NCBI RefSeq assembly: GCF_008932435.1
Contig: NZ_WBWE01000014.1
Span: 96,778-160,777, forward strand
DNA: 64,000 nt
Direction of reading: 5' to 3'
Source: Brucella pseudintermedia
GTDB taxonomy: Bacteria; Pseudomonadota; Alphaproteobacteria; Rhizobiales; Rhizobiaceae
In this document: piece by piece, positions 1 to 8,353 of the stretch
How positions within the stretch are numbered: the first letter of the stretch is position 1
How the letters are laid out: the number at the start of each line of letters is the position of its first letter
Notes under the pieces: model-generated
What the model was told of the DNA's origin: nothing
What the model saw: the letters and a program-made list of their open reading frames with translations, nothing else
The model's database searches: none
Translations under genes and position numbers: made by a program

Positions 1-30
1 TGCCTTCGGCATGAGAAGCTGGGTGGCCAT
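1..30 (-). CDS. TrcR-like DUF1013 regulator, first 10 codons only
   Basis: Only the first ten codons (MATQLLMPKA) lie in the window; the rest is off the left edge. This N-terminus matches my memory of DUF1013 proteins (TrcR, a cell-cycle transcriptional regulator of Alphaproteobacteria), which begin M-A-x-Q-L-L-M-P-K-A. An AAGGA Shine-Dalgarno lies about 9 nt upstream of the ATG, inside the spacer after the quinone oxidoreductase gene, which runs the same way. The identification rests on ten residues plus remembered family sequence, so it is tentative. Confidence 0.55.
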   Translation of the reverse strand, partial: MATQLLMPKA

Positions 31-151
31 TAGATATAATCCTTCTGTTCGTCCGCTCCGGTGGCGCGGGACGTGGGCAAAACCACAATTTCCGGGAAAT
101 CACGGTCTATATATCGTTTTTTTGTCGCCAGAGCAAGAATGGCTCTCAGGC

Positions 152-1156
152 TTAAGCAATATCGAGAACGATCTTGCCGATATGTCTTCCCTCCTCCATT
201 CGTTCATGCGCGCGCCAGGCATCTTTCAGCGAAAAGATCATGTCCATCACGGGAGCCACGCGGCGCTGCGCCAGAAGCGGCCAGACCTTTGTCTCCAGTT
301 CCCGCGCAATGCCAGCCTTGAAATCGACGGGCCGCGGACGCAGCGTGGAGCCGGTATGGGTCAGACGCTTGGTCATCAACAGCGCGAAATTGGCTGTGGC
401 TTTCGCACCATTGAGAAAAGCAATCTGCACGATGCGGCCATCTTCGGCAGCCGCCTTGTAATTGCGGTCAACATAATCACCGCCGACCATATCGAGAATC
501 ACATCGACGCCCTTGCCTTTGGTCTCTTCCTTCACGACCTCTACAAAGTCCTCGTCGCGATAGTTGACGGCGCGATCTGCCCCGAGTTTCAGGCAGGCGT
601 CGCATTTTTCCTTCGAGCCGGCAGTCGCGATGACGGTCGCGCCGAACGCCTTGGCCAGTTGGATGGCCGTCGTGCCGATCCCCGACGAGCCGCCATGGAT
701 CAGCAACGTCTCCCCCTTCTTCAACGCTCCGCGCTCGAACACATTGTGCCAGACGGTGAAGAAAGTCTCCGGGATCGCAGCCGCTTCGATATAGCCATAG
801 CCGGAAGGCAGCGGCAGGGCATTGGTTTCATCCACGACCGCATATTCGGCGTAACCGCCCCCAGCCAGCAATGCGACTACCTGATCGCCGGCCTTGAAGC
901 GCTTCACCCCGCTGCCGACGGCAACGATATCACCGGCAATCTCCAATCCCGGAATATCGGACGCACCGGGCGGCGGTGCATATTGTCCGAGCCGCTGCAA
1001 AACATCCGGGCGGTTGACGCCGGCGGCACGCACCCGCACCAGAATTTCACGCTCCTTGGGTTCGGGCACCGAGCGCTGAACAGGACGAAGCATATGCGGT
1101 CCGCCAGGTTGTGAGATCTCGATAGCAGTCATCTGGGAAGGCAGGTCAGCCACCAT
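152..1156 (-). CDS. NAD(P)H quinone oxidoreductase, zeta-crystallin/PIG3 type
   Basis: A zinc-independent member of the medium-chain dehydrogenase/reductase superfamily, expected to reduce quinones with NADPH in the cytosol. The N-terminal GroES-like domain covers roughly residues 1-125. The Rossmann domain has the nucleotide loop H-G-G-S-S-G-I-G-T-T near residue 155, and the zinc-ligand cysteines of alcohol dehydrogenases are absent. Length (334 aa) is normal for the PIG3 group. I start at ATG 1156 because GGAG lies 9 nt upstream; an ATG at 1171 has no clear ribosome site. The gene reads toward the trcR-like gene at the edge and may share its transcript. The physiological substrate is unknown. 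Confidence 0.88.
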   Translation of the reverse strand: MVADLPSQMTAIEISQPGGPHMLRPVQRSVPEPKEREILVRVRAAGVNRPDVLQRLGQYAPPPGASDIPGLEIAGDIVAVGSGVKRFKAGDQVVALLAGGGYAEYAVVDETNALPLPSGYGYIEAAAIPETFFTVWHNVFERGALKKGETLLIHGGSSGIGTTAIQLAKAFGATVIATAGSKEKCDACLKLGADRAVNYRDEDFVEVVKEETKGKGVDVILDMVGGDYVDRNYKAAAEDGRIVQIAFLNGAKATANFALLMTKRLTHTGSTLRPRPVDFKAGIARELETKVWPLLAQRRVAPVMDMIFSLKDAWRAHERMEEGRHIGKIVLDIA

Positions 1157-1348
1157 GTTCAAACACTCCATTCAGATTTCGTACCCTAAGACGGTGGGCA
1201 GGCACCCCATTCGCATCGTCGCACAAATGCCGCATGACGGATGCAAGACATCGCGTTAGGGAAATCGTCATCGATTTTCCCAAATATATATGCGACGATT
1301 CAAGGTGTTAAATCTTTTCTGAGCCATCATTGACCACGGAGGACGGCT

Positions 1349-1540
1349 ATGAGCGGTTTCGATGAGGATGTGGCGAAGCCCCGCAACAGCGTGGCGCTGA
1401 GCGAGGAGGAACTGTCACTGCTTTCGGTCACCGAGATCGACCAGCGCATTGCCCTGCTGCAGTCCGAAATAGAGCGGCTAAAGGCAGAACGCCTCAAGAA
1501 AGGCGACAGCCGCGCGGCGGCGGAAGCATTGTTTCGATAG
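1349..1540 (+). CDS. DUF1192 small coiled-coil protein
   Basis: A 63-residue acidic/basic protein of the DUF1192 family, common in Rhizobiales and of unknown function. The central segment (L-T/S-V-T-E-I-D-Q-R-I-A-L-L-Q) continues into a heptad-like helix rich in E, R and K, suggesting a short coiled coil. A strong GGAGGA ribosome site sits 6 nt before the ATG. It is followed after 90 bases by an MFS transporter gene on the same strand. No membrane segment or signal peptide is visible. Confidence 0.85.
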   Translation: MSGFDEDVAKPRNSVALSEEELSLLSVTEIDQRIALLQSEIERLKAERLKKGDSRAAAEALFR

Positions 1541-1630
1541 GGAGATTTCGTCAACGGAAATGGCTGGCGGAGCAAAATCGTCGGAACCATTTCCAGACGA
1601 AATGTTTAGGAACAATAGTCACTGATCGCA

Positions 1631-2917
1631 ATGGCCGCTTTGCATCGACGGTCCAGCTTCAAATTGCGGGATAGAATTTTGCGCATTTACATTCAGGTTC
1701 TGGCCCTCCTTTGCGGCACAGCCTTCCTTCTCATCGCTTCGGGACTTCACGGTCTTCTGCTGCCGCTGCGCGGCGGCGCGGAAGGATTTTCGGTCACATC
1801 GCTCGGCATGCTCGGCACCACCTGGGCAGGCGGTTTCGTTGCGGGCTGCCTGTTCGCGCCGCGCCTGGTGCGCCGCGTCGGTCATGTACGGGCATTCGGC
1901 TGCTTTGCCGCATCGGCTGCGATCATTGCGCTGCTTTCCGGCGTTTTTGTCGATGCAACGATCTGGGTGATCCTGCGCGCCTTTACCGGGTTTTCCATGG
2001 CCGGCGCCTTCATGGTCATCGAAAGCTGGCTGAACGAGCGCGCGACCAACGAATCGCGCGGCAAGATTTTCGGCATGTACATGATGGTCAACTATGGAGC
2101 CACCATGACCGGGCAGATGCTGGTGGCGGCAGGCGATGTGCGCTCCGATCATCTGTTCATGATAAGCGGCATCTTCTTCTGTCTGGCCCTTATCCCGACC
2201 GCGATTTCCACGGCTGTCAGCCCCAAGCCGCTGACAGAAGTGCAGCTCGATCTCAAGGCGCTCTATAATAATTCCCCCGCCGCCTTCGTGGGATGCATCC
2301 TGATCGGTATCGCTAATGGCGCATGGGGTACGCTCGGAGCCGTTTTCGGCGCGAAATCCGGCATTTCCACCACCGAAATCGCCTTGATGGTGAGCGTTAC
2401 CATCGCGGCCGGTGCCTTGATGCAGATTCCGATTGGACGCATTTCCGATCTGGTCGACCGGCGTTTCGTGCTGGCAAGCGTTGCGGCTTTGGCGGCCCTT
2501 GTTGGCCTCGTCGCCTTTCTCGTCGCGCCTTCCAGCGGCCCCGTCATTATCGTCATGACCGGCTGCTACGGCGCGCTCGCCTATGCGCTCTACCCGGTTG
2601 CGGTCGCCCATGCGAACGATCACGCGACATCGGAAAGCTTCGTCAAAGTATCAAGCGGACTTCTGCTCCTTTACGGCTTCGGCACGATGCTCGGACCGCT
2701 GCTGGCGGCGGCGGCGATGGATATTTTCTGGCCGTCCGGCCTCTTTGCCATCACCATGCTCTCGCATATTTCCATCACCGGCTATGCGCTGTTCCGTTCC
2801 CGCAAGCGCGCATCGGTTCCCAAGGAGGACAAGGACCAGTTCAAGAGCATGCCGTCAGAACGCGGCGCGACGCCGGAAGCGCTGAACCTCGATCCCAGAG
2901 CGGAAGCGGAAAGCTGA
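1631..2917 (+). CDS. MFS transporter (YcaD/UMF-like)
   Basis: A 428-residue polytopic inner-membrane protein with about twelve hydrophobic segments. The two halves of the major facilitator fold are separated by a soluble loop near residues 195-215. The segment R-A-F-T-G-F-S-M-A-G-A-F-M-V-I-E-S-W-L-N-E-R near residue 125 is typical of the YcaD-like subgroup, whose substrates are unknown. The C-terminal 40 residues are hydrophilic and probably cytoplasmic. No local regulator or enzyme hints at the substrate. Transcription may be shared with the DUF1192 gene upstream, since no terminator lies between them. Confidence 0.85.
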   Translation: MAALHRRSSFKLRDRILRIYIQVLALLCGTAFLLIASGLHGLLLPLRGGAEGFSVTSLGMLGTTWAGGFVAGCLFAPRLVRRVGHVRAFGCFAASAAIIALLSGVFVDATIWVILRAFTGFSMAGAFMVIESWLNERATNESRGKIFGMYMMVNYGATMTGQMLVAAGDVRSDHLFMISGIFFCLALIPTAISTAVSPKPLTEVQLDLKALYNNSPAAFVGCILIGIANGAWGTLGAVFGAKSGISTTEIALMVSVTIAAGALMQIPIGRISDLVDRRFVLASVAALAALVGLVAFLVAPSSGPVIIVMTGCYGALAYALYPVAVAHANDHATSESFVKVSSGLLLLYGFGTMLGPLLAAAAMDIFWPSGLFAITMLSHISITGYALFRSRKRASVPKEDKDQFKSMPSERGATPEALNLDPRAEAES

Positions 2918-2959
2918 TTTGCGTGTCCTGAGAAACGCAGGAGCAATCGATTTTATGGA

Positions 2960-3125
2960 ATAAAACAATATGGTCGGCGGCTGTGCCACAGCCGCCAGGA
3001 CTGCGTTTCGGCGTCTTCACCCTTGGCCTGCGGTCCCCGCCATCAATGGAGATTGCAGGGCCCCGACAACAACCGCGGCTCATCTGAGCCGTTCCGTTTC
3101 TGTGTCGATGGCTTGAGACGCCTTA
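2960..3125 (-). ncRNA. candidate structured RNA, possibly 6S RNA (ssrS)
   Basis: The 238-bp gap between the MFS gene and the DUF465 gene holds ordered pairing rather than an ORF. On the minus strand a 7-bp closing stem pairs 3115-3121 (GGCGTCT) with 3009-3015 (AGACGCC). Inside it lie a GGCTC/GAGCC hairpin (about 3076-3090) and a CCTGC/GCAGG arm (about 3027-3058), with largely unpaired stretches between. A GC-rich hairpin at 2976-2996 followed by a T-rich stretch could end the transcript. A rod with a large internal bubble, about 150 nt long, fits 6S RNA. The family assignment comes from shape and remembered sequence, not a model search, and the ends are approximate. Confidence 0.42.
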
Positions 3126-3155
3126 CCCAACCGCGATCAAGGCGCGGTTTCCCTG

Positions 3156-3338
3156 TCAGTGGCGTGTTACCTGGGATCTCAGTTTTTCGATCTGGTCCTT
3201 GAGCATGAGTTTCTTGCGCTTGAGAGATGCAACATGCAGGTCATCCATTGCCGGTGACGCCAGGGCTTCGGAAATTTCCTGCTCCAGAGCGCCATGCTTC
3301 TTTTCGAGCGTGGCAAGATGGGACTCGATAGCCATCAT
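3156..3338 (-). CDS. DUF465 (YdcH-like) small protein
   Basis: A 60-residue helical protein of the DUF465/YdcH family. It shows the family pattern of an N-terminal helix with H-L-x-x-L-x-x-x-H, then a central K-R-K-K-L-x-L-K-D-x-I motif. GGAG lies 5 nt before the ATG at 3338; a second ATG at 3335 is equally usable. Function is unknown; members are short helical hairpins. A second family member lies 347 bases away on the opposite strand, so the two are divergently arranged paralogues. Confidence 0.85.
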   Translation of the reverse strand: MMAIESHLATLEKKHGALEQEISEALASPAMDDLHVASLKRKKLMLKDQIEKLRSQVTRH

Positions 3339-3685
3339 CAGATCTCCTTTGATTGATTTCCCTGATTTACGAGACAGCGTGGACCTCGTTTACCCCCGCC
3401 ATCCCGCCATTCTACCTGCATGAGCGCCCGGCACATCTCCTGTATCTCCGGGCCAAACACGCAGTCCCGGCTGTCAAGGATGCGGTGTTGCTTGTCGCCT
3501 TCGACAGCCGCGTCCATGACAGAACCATGACAGTTTGGCACGAGTTTGATGCAAAGTCGATTTTGTCGTGGTAGCATTTTCCTGACGCGAAAAATGTGAT
3601 AAGGGCTTCGCCGGAAACGGGCTGACGCCGCACCTTTTATGGTTTGGCGCGGCCCGTAAAACTATTCAACAGAACGGGGCACCGC
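3339..3685. other. intergenic gap between divergent DUF465 genes
   Basis: This 347-base gap must hold the divergent promoters of the two DUF465 genes. I see no credible coding sequence, RNA fold or repeat in it; the short open frames here lack ribosome sites and family resemblance. Confidence 0.5.
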
Positions 3686-3889
3686 ATGTCCGATCAGGAA
3701 CAGGCCGAAATCAGATTGGCCGTCGCACGTCTGAAACAGGAACACGCGGATTTCGATGCTGCCATAAACGCCATGATAGCGGTTGGCTGCGACCAGTTGC
3801 GCGTCCAGCGCATGAAAAAGAAAAAGCTCGCAATCAAGGACAAGCTGCAGGAAATGGAAGATCGGGTGATCCCCGACATCATCGCCTGA
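3686..3889 (+). CDS. DUF465 (YdcH-like) small protein
   Basis: A 67-residue DUF465 protein. The family core appears as L-K-Q-E-H-A-D-F-D, then Q-R-M-K-K-K-K-L-A-I-K-D near the C-terminus. The start at 3686 (MSDQEQ) is preferred over an in-frame upstream start at 3644, because the extra 14 residues are not family-like. It lies about 100 bases upstream of purE on the same strand and is the divergent paralogue of the gene ending at 3156. Function is unknown. Confidence 0.83.
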   Translation: MSDQEQAEIRLAVARLKQEHADFDAAINAMIAVGCDQLRVQRMKKKKLAIKDKLQEMEDRVIPDIIA

Positions 3890-3987
3890 ATGTCCATAAC
3901 GATCCATAATGAGAGCCGGGGTTCGCCCGGCTTTATCATTTCAGCATCATCACCAACCTACATGAAAGAAGCGGAGCAGGAAGATCA

Positions 3988-4482
3988 ATGAGCGTTACTG
4001 CCGATGTCGCCATCATCATGGGAAGCCAGTCCGACTGGGAAACCATGCGCCATGCAGCGGACACACTCGAAGCACTCGGCATTTCCTTCGATGCCCGGAT
4101 TGTTTCCGCGCATCGCACCCCTGATCGCCTCGTTGCCTTTGCCAAGGGCGCCAAGGCAGAAGGTTTCAAGGTCGTCATCGCGGGCGCTGGCGGCGCGGCC
4201 CATCTGCCGGGCATGGCCGCAGCCATGACGCCGCTTCCGGTCTTCGGCGTCCCGGTTCAGTCCAAGGCGCTTTCAGGTCAGGATTCGCTGCTCTCCATCG
4301 TCCAGATGCCAGCAGGCATTCCTGTCGGCACGCTGGCCATCGGTCGCGCCGGTGCGGTCAATGCCGCACTGCTCGCCGCAGCCGTCCTGGCGCTTTATGA
4401 CGACGCACTTGCAGCCCGTCTCGATGACTGGCGCGCGGCGCAGACGGAAAGCGTGGCGGAACGCCCTTCGAACGAGGCCTGA
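3988..4482 (+). CDS. purE: N5-carboxyaminoimidazole ribonucleotide mutase PurE
   Basis: Converts N5-CAIR to CAIR in de novo purine synthesis. The 164-residue length suits class I PurE. Visible motifs are the phosphate-binding M-G-S-Q-S-D-W near residue 11, the S-A-H-R-T-P signature with its catalytic histidine near residue 45, and [11 protein letters not shown] near residue 70. The stop codon is followed after one base by the purK ATG, so the two genes form a tightly coupled operon and their products act in sequence. Confidence 0.97.
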   Translation: MSVTADVAIIMGSQSDWETMRHAADTLEALGISFDARIVSAHRTPDRLVAFAKGAKAEGFKVVIAGAGGAAHLPGMAAAMTPLPVFGVPVQSKALSGQDSLLSIVQMPAGIPVGTLAIGRAGAVNAALLAAAVLALYDDALAARLDDWRAAQTESVAERPSNEA

Positions 4483-4483
4483 T

Positions 4484-5572
4484 ATGAACACTTCTGTACT
4501 GAAGCCCAGTGCAACCATCGGCATCATCGGCGGCGGGCAGCTCGGCAGGATGCTTGCCATGGCCGCAGCGCGTCTCGGCTTTCAAACCTTGATTCTGGAG
4601 CCGCAGGCCGATTGCCCCGCCGCGCAGGTCGCCAATCGCCAGATCGTAGCGGCCTATGACGATCCGGAAGCGCTTGCGGAACTTGCCGCAGCTTCCGATG
4701 TCATCACCTATGAATTTGAGAATGTCCCGGTCAGCGCCGCCGATAAGCTGGCCGAAACGGCTCTGGTTCTGCCACCGCCAGCCGCATTGGAAGTTTCGCA
4801 GGACCGATTTACAGAAAAGCAGTTCCTCAATGAAAGCGGCATCGAGACGGCTCCCTGGCGCCTCGTGGACGATGAAGAGACCCTGATTGCGGCTCTGGGA
4901 GCACTTGGGCAGCGCGGCATACTCAAGACGCGGCGCCTAGGCTATGATGGCAAGGGACAGGTCCGCCTGACATCGCTCGACGAGAGCGAAGCCCACAATG
5001 CGATTCTTGCCATCAATCGCGCCCCGGCAATTCTCGAAGGATTCGTCGATTTTGATCGCGAGGTCTCGGTGATCGCAGCACGTGATCGCAACGGCAACGT
5101 CGCAATCTTCGATATTGCCGAAAACGTCCACAAGGATGGAATCCTTGCCACCTCCACGGTACCGGCTGCGATTTCAGGGAATACAGCGGCAGCTGCTCGC
5201 GAAGCCGCTACAAAGCTTTTGAATGCGCTTGATTATGTCGGCGTGCTGGGGCTGGAATTCTTCGTCCTGAAGGATGGAACGCTGCTGGCAAATGAATTTG
5301 CCCCGCGCGTTCACAATTCCGGCCACTGGACCGAAGCGGCCTGCGCCATTTCGCAATTCGAGCAGCATATCCGCGCCATTGCCGGATTGCCTCTCGGCAG
5401 CACCGAACGCCATTCCGATTGCGTGATGGAAAACCTGATCGGTGACGACATCGACAAGGTGCCCGCGATTCTCTCTGAAAAGGATGCGGTGCTGCACCTT
5501 TACGGTAAGAAGGAAGCACGTCCGGGCCGCAAAATGGGCCATGTGACCCGCATCCAGCCTCGCAAAAAATGA
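4484..5572 (+). CDS. purK: N5-carboxyaminoimidazole ribonucleotide synthase PurK
   Basis: An ATP-grasp ligase that makes N5-CAIR from AIR, bicarbonate and ATP, feeding PurE. The N-terminal domain opens with I-G-I-I-G-G-G-Q-L-G-R-M near residue 11. The ATP-grasp core includes K-T-R-R-L-G-Y-D-G-K-G-Q around residue 150, and the metal-binding end has N-E-F-A-P-R-V-H-N-S-G-H-W-T near residue 270. The chosen start (4484) lies one base after the purE stop and gives 362 aa, normal for PurK. The frame is open further upstream, but that part lies inside purE and is not family-like. Confidence 0.97.
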   Translation: MNTSVLKPSATIGIIGGGQLGRMLAMAAARLGFQTLILEPQADCPAAQVANRQIVAAYDDPEALAELAAASDVITYEFENVPVSAADKLAETALVLPPPAALEVSQDRFTEKQFLNESGIETAPWRLVDDEETLIAALGALGQRGILKTRRLGYDGKGQVRLTSLDESEAHNAILAINRAPAILEGFVDFDREVSVIAARDRNGNVAIFDIAENVHKDGILATSTVPAAISGNTAAAAREAATKLLNALDYVGVLGLEFFVLKDGTLLANEFAPRVHNSGHWTEAACAISQFEQHIRAIAGLPLGSTERHSDCVMENLIGDDIDKVPAILSEKDAVLHLYGKKEARPGRKMGHVTRIQPRKK

Positions 5573-5662
5573 TGTTCATCGGGAATCCCGTCGATTCCCA
5601 ATGAATCTTTTGCCGCCTGCCAAGAATTTCAGCTCCCAGGTCCTGAATCTGCCGCTCAGGAG

Positions 5663-5690
5663 TTGACATTTGCCTGAAACCTTGTGTATT
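5663..5690 (+). promoter_or_regulatory. sigma70-type promoter ahead of rpmJ
   Basis: A perfect TTGACA at 5663-5668 is followed 16 bases later by TGTATT at 5685-5690, a good housekeeping-type promoter pair in the purK-rpmJ gap. It would start a transcript near 5697, about 110 bases before the rpmJ start codon. Confidence 0.6.
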
Positions 5691-5732
5691 TCGACCAACC
5701 CTTCGGGCATCTAACAGTGCCTGTAACCAATT

Positions 5733-5755
5733 GGCGCCTCGGGCGCCTGTTTTTA
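5733..5755 (+). terminator. hairpin with T-run between promoter and rpmJ
   Basis: GGCGCC-TCG-GGCGCC (5733-5747) followed by TGTTTTTA looks like an intrinsic terminator. It lies downstream of the TTGACA promoter and 50 bases before rpmJ, so it could act as an attenuator, end a very short leader RNA, or stop read-through from purK. Confidence 0.5.
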
Positions 5756-5806
5756 TGAAGCCCCGCGGCATCCGCCGTCCACGGGCCAACAAGACCGGTG
5801 ATTGAC

Positions 5807-5932
5807 ATGAAGATCAAGAACTCGCTTAAAGCGCTTAAGGCCCGTCATCGCGACTGCCAGCTGGTCCGCCGCAAGGGCCGCGTATACATCATCAATAAGA
5901 CCGCCCCGCGCTACAAGGCTCGTCAGGGCTAA
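5807..5932 (+). CDS. rpmJ: 50S ribosomal protein L36
   Basis: A 41-residue, very basic protein ([18 protein letters not shown] at the N-terminus, ending RYKARQG), clearly ribosomal protein L36 of the 41-aa type. Only one cysteine of the zinc-binding set is present, so this is the zinc-independent (C-minus) form. It sits alone rather than in the spc operon, as is usual for this paralogue type. It has its own promoter at 5663 and a leader hairpin at 5733. Confidence 0.95.
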   Translation: MKIKNSLKALKARHRDCQLVRRKGRVYIINKTAPRYKARQG

Positions 5933-5969
5933 TCTTATTTCTGATTTTGCATTTGACGTTTCGCTGCGC

Positions 5970-6647
5970 ATGATAAAATCTATGCGCATGCGGAACGTTT
6001 TTGCATTTCTGGTTTCTTCTTCTTTGTTCGCATCGCCTGCTGCGATTGTTCCATCGGCTTATGCCGAAGTAGCACCCGGCAAAGTGCCACTCACAGCGCC
6101 GCTGACGCCAGTTCAAACCGGGCCCGATAGCGAGCAGAAACCGGCCCCGGATACCGCCCAGACATCTGAAGAGCGTCTCGACAAGCTCTTTGCCGATCTT
6201 CGCCGTACAACGGACGAAGCCAAGGCGCGGCGCATTGCTTCACAGATCAATACGCTGTGGTCGCAATCGGGCAGCGCAACCGTCGATCTCCTGATGCAAT
6301 GGGCGAACGCGGCGATGCTGGAGCGGCGCTATCCGTCGGCCATCGACTTCCTGAACGAAGCAATCGCGCTCGACCCGGAATATGCGGAAGCATGGAACCG
6401 CCGTGCTACGGTCTATTTCCTGCAAAAAGACTATGCCCATGCCATGTACGACATCAATCGCACGCTGGAGCTGGAACCCCGCCATTATGGCGCGCTGACC
6501 GGCATGGCAGCCATATTGCGCCTGCGCGGCCTCAAGGAACAGGCCTTGAAAGCCTATGAGCAAGCTCTGATCGTCTATCCGATGATGCGCGACGCACAGA
6601 AGAACTTCAACGATCTGGCGGACGAGCTGACCGACACGCGCACTTAG
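5970..6647 (+). CDS. secreted tetratricopeptide repeat protein
   Basis: A 225-residue protein with an N-terminal signal peptide (basic start, hydrophobic stretch F-A-F-L-V-S-S-S-L-F-A, likely cleavage after A-Y-A near residue 32), so it should act in the periplasm. About residues 105-215 form three tetratricopeptide repeats, visible as W-x-x-x-A, A-I-x-x-L-N-x-A and A-x-x-D-x-x-x-x-L-x-L-x-P patterns. These mediate protein-protein contacts; the partner is unknown. ATGs at 5970, 5982 and 5988 are all possible starts, none with a strong ribosome site. An intrinsic terminator follows at 6686. Confidence 0.8.
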   Translation: MIKSMRMRNVFAFLVSSSLFASPAAIVPSAYAEVAPGKVPLTAPLTPVQTGPDSEQKPAPDTAQTSEERLDKLFADLRRTTDEAKARRIASQINTLWSQSGSATVDLLMQWANAAMLERRYPSAIDFLNEAIALDPEYAEAWNRRATVYFLQKDYAHAMYDINRTLELEPRHYGALTGMAAILRLRGLKEQALKAYEQALIVYPMMRDAQKNFNDLADELTDTRT

Positions 6648-6685
6648 AGCAGCCCTGCTTCCTCCAATTCATCTCAATTCAAAGC

Positions 6686-6717
6686 AAAAAACGCGCTCCG
6701 AAGGGGCGCGTTTTTTT
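6686..6717 (+). terminator. intrinsic terminator after the TPR gene
   Basis: ACGCGCTCC (6691-6699) pairs with GGGGCGCGT (6703-6711), including a G-T wobble, around a GAA loop, followed by seven Ts. Confidence 0.85.
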
Positions 6718-6826
6718 GGATGCCGAGCACCGGAAGCGCAAAACACGCCATTTGCAGGCCGTCACGGCCGGAATATCGTCAGATAATCCGATCTGAATAA
6801 ATCAGATCGGATCAAGTCGTTTCTTC

Positions 6827-6916
6827 CGCATTATCCGACGCATCGAAGCGGGATCAGAAATCAGTCCAGTGGGCTGATTTCCCGCGTAGGCGCTTCGCAC
6901 TTTTGCTGGAAATGCT
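6827..6916. repeat. dispersed palindromic repeat, family A, abutting the pyk stop
   Basis: This about 90-bp stretch closely matches 34383-34472. Shared blocks include GGGATCAGAAATCAGTCCAG and GCTTCGCACTTTTGCTGG. Shorter parts recur at 14642, 42769 and 63799. Its end touches the pyk stop codon directly. Inner self-complementary arms (ATCAG/CTGAT) suggest it folds as RNA. Confidence 0.85.
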
Positions 6917-8353
6917 TCAAATGCCTGATTTGCCGTCCGGACCAATATAGGCGATGCGCAGCATGTTGGTCGCGCCGGGCGTTCCGAATGGCACACCGGC
7001 GGTGATGATGACGCGGTCGCCTGCCTTGCCGAACTCCTCATGGAAAACGATTTCGCAGGCATGGTTGACCATGTCTTCCAGATCATGCGCGTCTGCGGTC
7101 ACAACGCAATGCAGGCCCCAGACGAGGGACAGCTTGCGCGCCGTATCGACAACCGGCGACAGGGCGATAATCGGCGTGCGCGGACGCTCGCGGGCAGCGC
7201 GCAGGCCGGTCGTGCCGGACGCGGTATAAGTGACGATGGCAGAAAGCTTCAGCGTTTCCGCGATCTGGCGCGCAGCAAGCGAGATTGCGTCGGCGCCTGT
7301 CGGCTCCGGCGCCGCGCGCTGCGCATCGATGATGGTCGAATAAGTCGGTTCCTTTTCCACCTGTTCCGCGATGCGGTTCATGGTGGCAACGGCTTCGACC
7401 GGATACTGGCCGGAAGCGGATTCCGCCGAAAGCATGATCGCATCCGCACCTTCGAACACGGCGGTCGCAACGTCGGACACTTCGGCGCGGGTCGGGACCG
7501 GAGCGGTGATCATCGATTCCAGCATCTGCGTGGCGACCACAACCGGCTTGCCGGCGCGGCGTGCCTTGCGGGTAATCTGCTTCTGGATGCCCGGAACGCT
7601 TTCAAGCGGCATTTCAACGCCGAGATCGCCGCGCGCAACCATCAATGCGTCGGAAAGCTCGATAATCTCATCGAGACGCGTCACGGCCTGCGGCTTCTCG
7701 ATCTTCGACATCAGTCCGACCTTGCCGCGCGAAACCTTGCGCACTTCGGCCAGATCTTCCGGACGCTGAATGAAGGAAAGCGCAACCCAGTCGATTTCTT
7801 CCTTCAGAACGGCATCGAGGTCCTTGCGGTCCTTTTCCGTCAGCGCGCCGACGCCGAGCGTCGTATCCGGGAGGCTGACGCCCTTGCGGTCCGAAATGCG
7901 CGTCCCCGAAATCACCTTGCAGCGGATCGACTTGCCGTCGCTCGCCTCTGCCACGAGGTGCAGCTTGCCATCGTCAATGAGCAGGCGATGACCCGGCTCG
8001 ACAGCTTCGAGAATTTCCGGGTGCGGAAGATAGACGCGAGTGTCATCGCCGGGCGCTTCGTTGTTGTCGAGGGTGAAGGTCTGGCCGGGAACGAGATCGA
8101 CCTTGCCGTCCTTGAACTTGCCGACACGCAGCTTCGGACCCTGAAGATCGGCCAGAATGCCGATCGGACGGCCCAGTTCCTTTTCCACATTGCGAATGCG
8201 CTTGACGAGGGTGCGCATCAGATCATGGTCGGCATGACTCATGTTGATGCGGAACACATCCGCGCCTGCCTCAAACAGCTTGCGGATGACGGCTTCCTCG
8301 CCTGACGCCGGACCTAGCGTGGCGAGAATCTTGACCTTGCGGTTGCGCTTCAT
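6917..8353 (-). CDS. pyk: pyruvate kinase
   Basis: Transfers phosphate from phosphoenolpyruvate to ADP at the end of glycolysis. The 478-residue length and motif order are typical: K-I-L-A-T-L-G-P-A-S at the N-terminus, R-I-N-M-S-H-A near residue 35, the K-I-E-K-P catalytic lysine region near residue 218, and the M-V-A-R-G-D-L-G-V-E signature near residue 240. The allosteric C-terminal domain is complete. Its start codon overlaps the stop of the upstream DUF1036 gene by four bases (ATGA), so the two are cotranscribed. Its stop codon borders a dispersed repeat. Confidence 0.97.
   Translation of the reverse strand: MKRNRKVKILATLGPASGEEAVIRKLFEAGADVFRINMSHADHDLMRTLVKRIRNVEKELGRPIGILADLQGPKLRVGKFKDGKVDLVPGQTFTLDNNEAPGDDTRVYLPHPEILEAVEPGHRLLIDDGKLHLVAEASDGKSIRCKVISGTRISDRKGVSLPDTTLGVGALTEKDRKDLDAVLKEEIDWVALSFIQRPEDLAEVRKVSRGKVGLMSKIEKPQAVTRLDEIIELSDALMVARGDLGVEMPLESVPGIQKQITRKARRAGKPVVVATQMLESMITAPVPTRAEVSDVATAVFEGADAIMLSAESASGQYPVEAVATMNRIAEQVEKEPTYSTIIDAQRAAPEPTGADAISLAARQIAETLKLSAIVTYTASGTTGLRAARERPRTPIIALSPVVDTARKLSLVWGLHCVVTADAHDLEDMVNHACEIVFHEEFGKAGDRVIITAGVPFGTPGATNMLRIAYIGPDGKSGI

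Noticed and set aside
1619..2623. 334-codon minus-strand frame opposite the MFS gene
   Set aside because: Hydrophilic mirror of a membrane protein; no motifs, no ribosome site.
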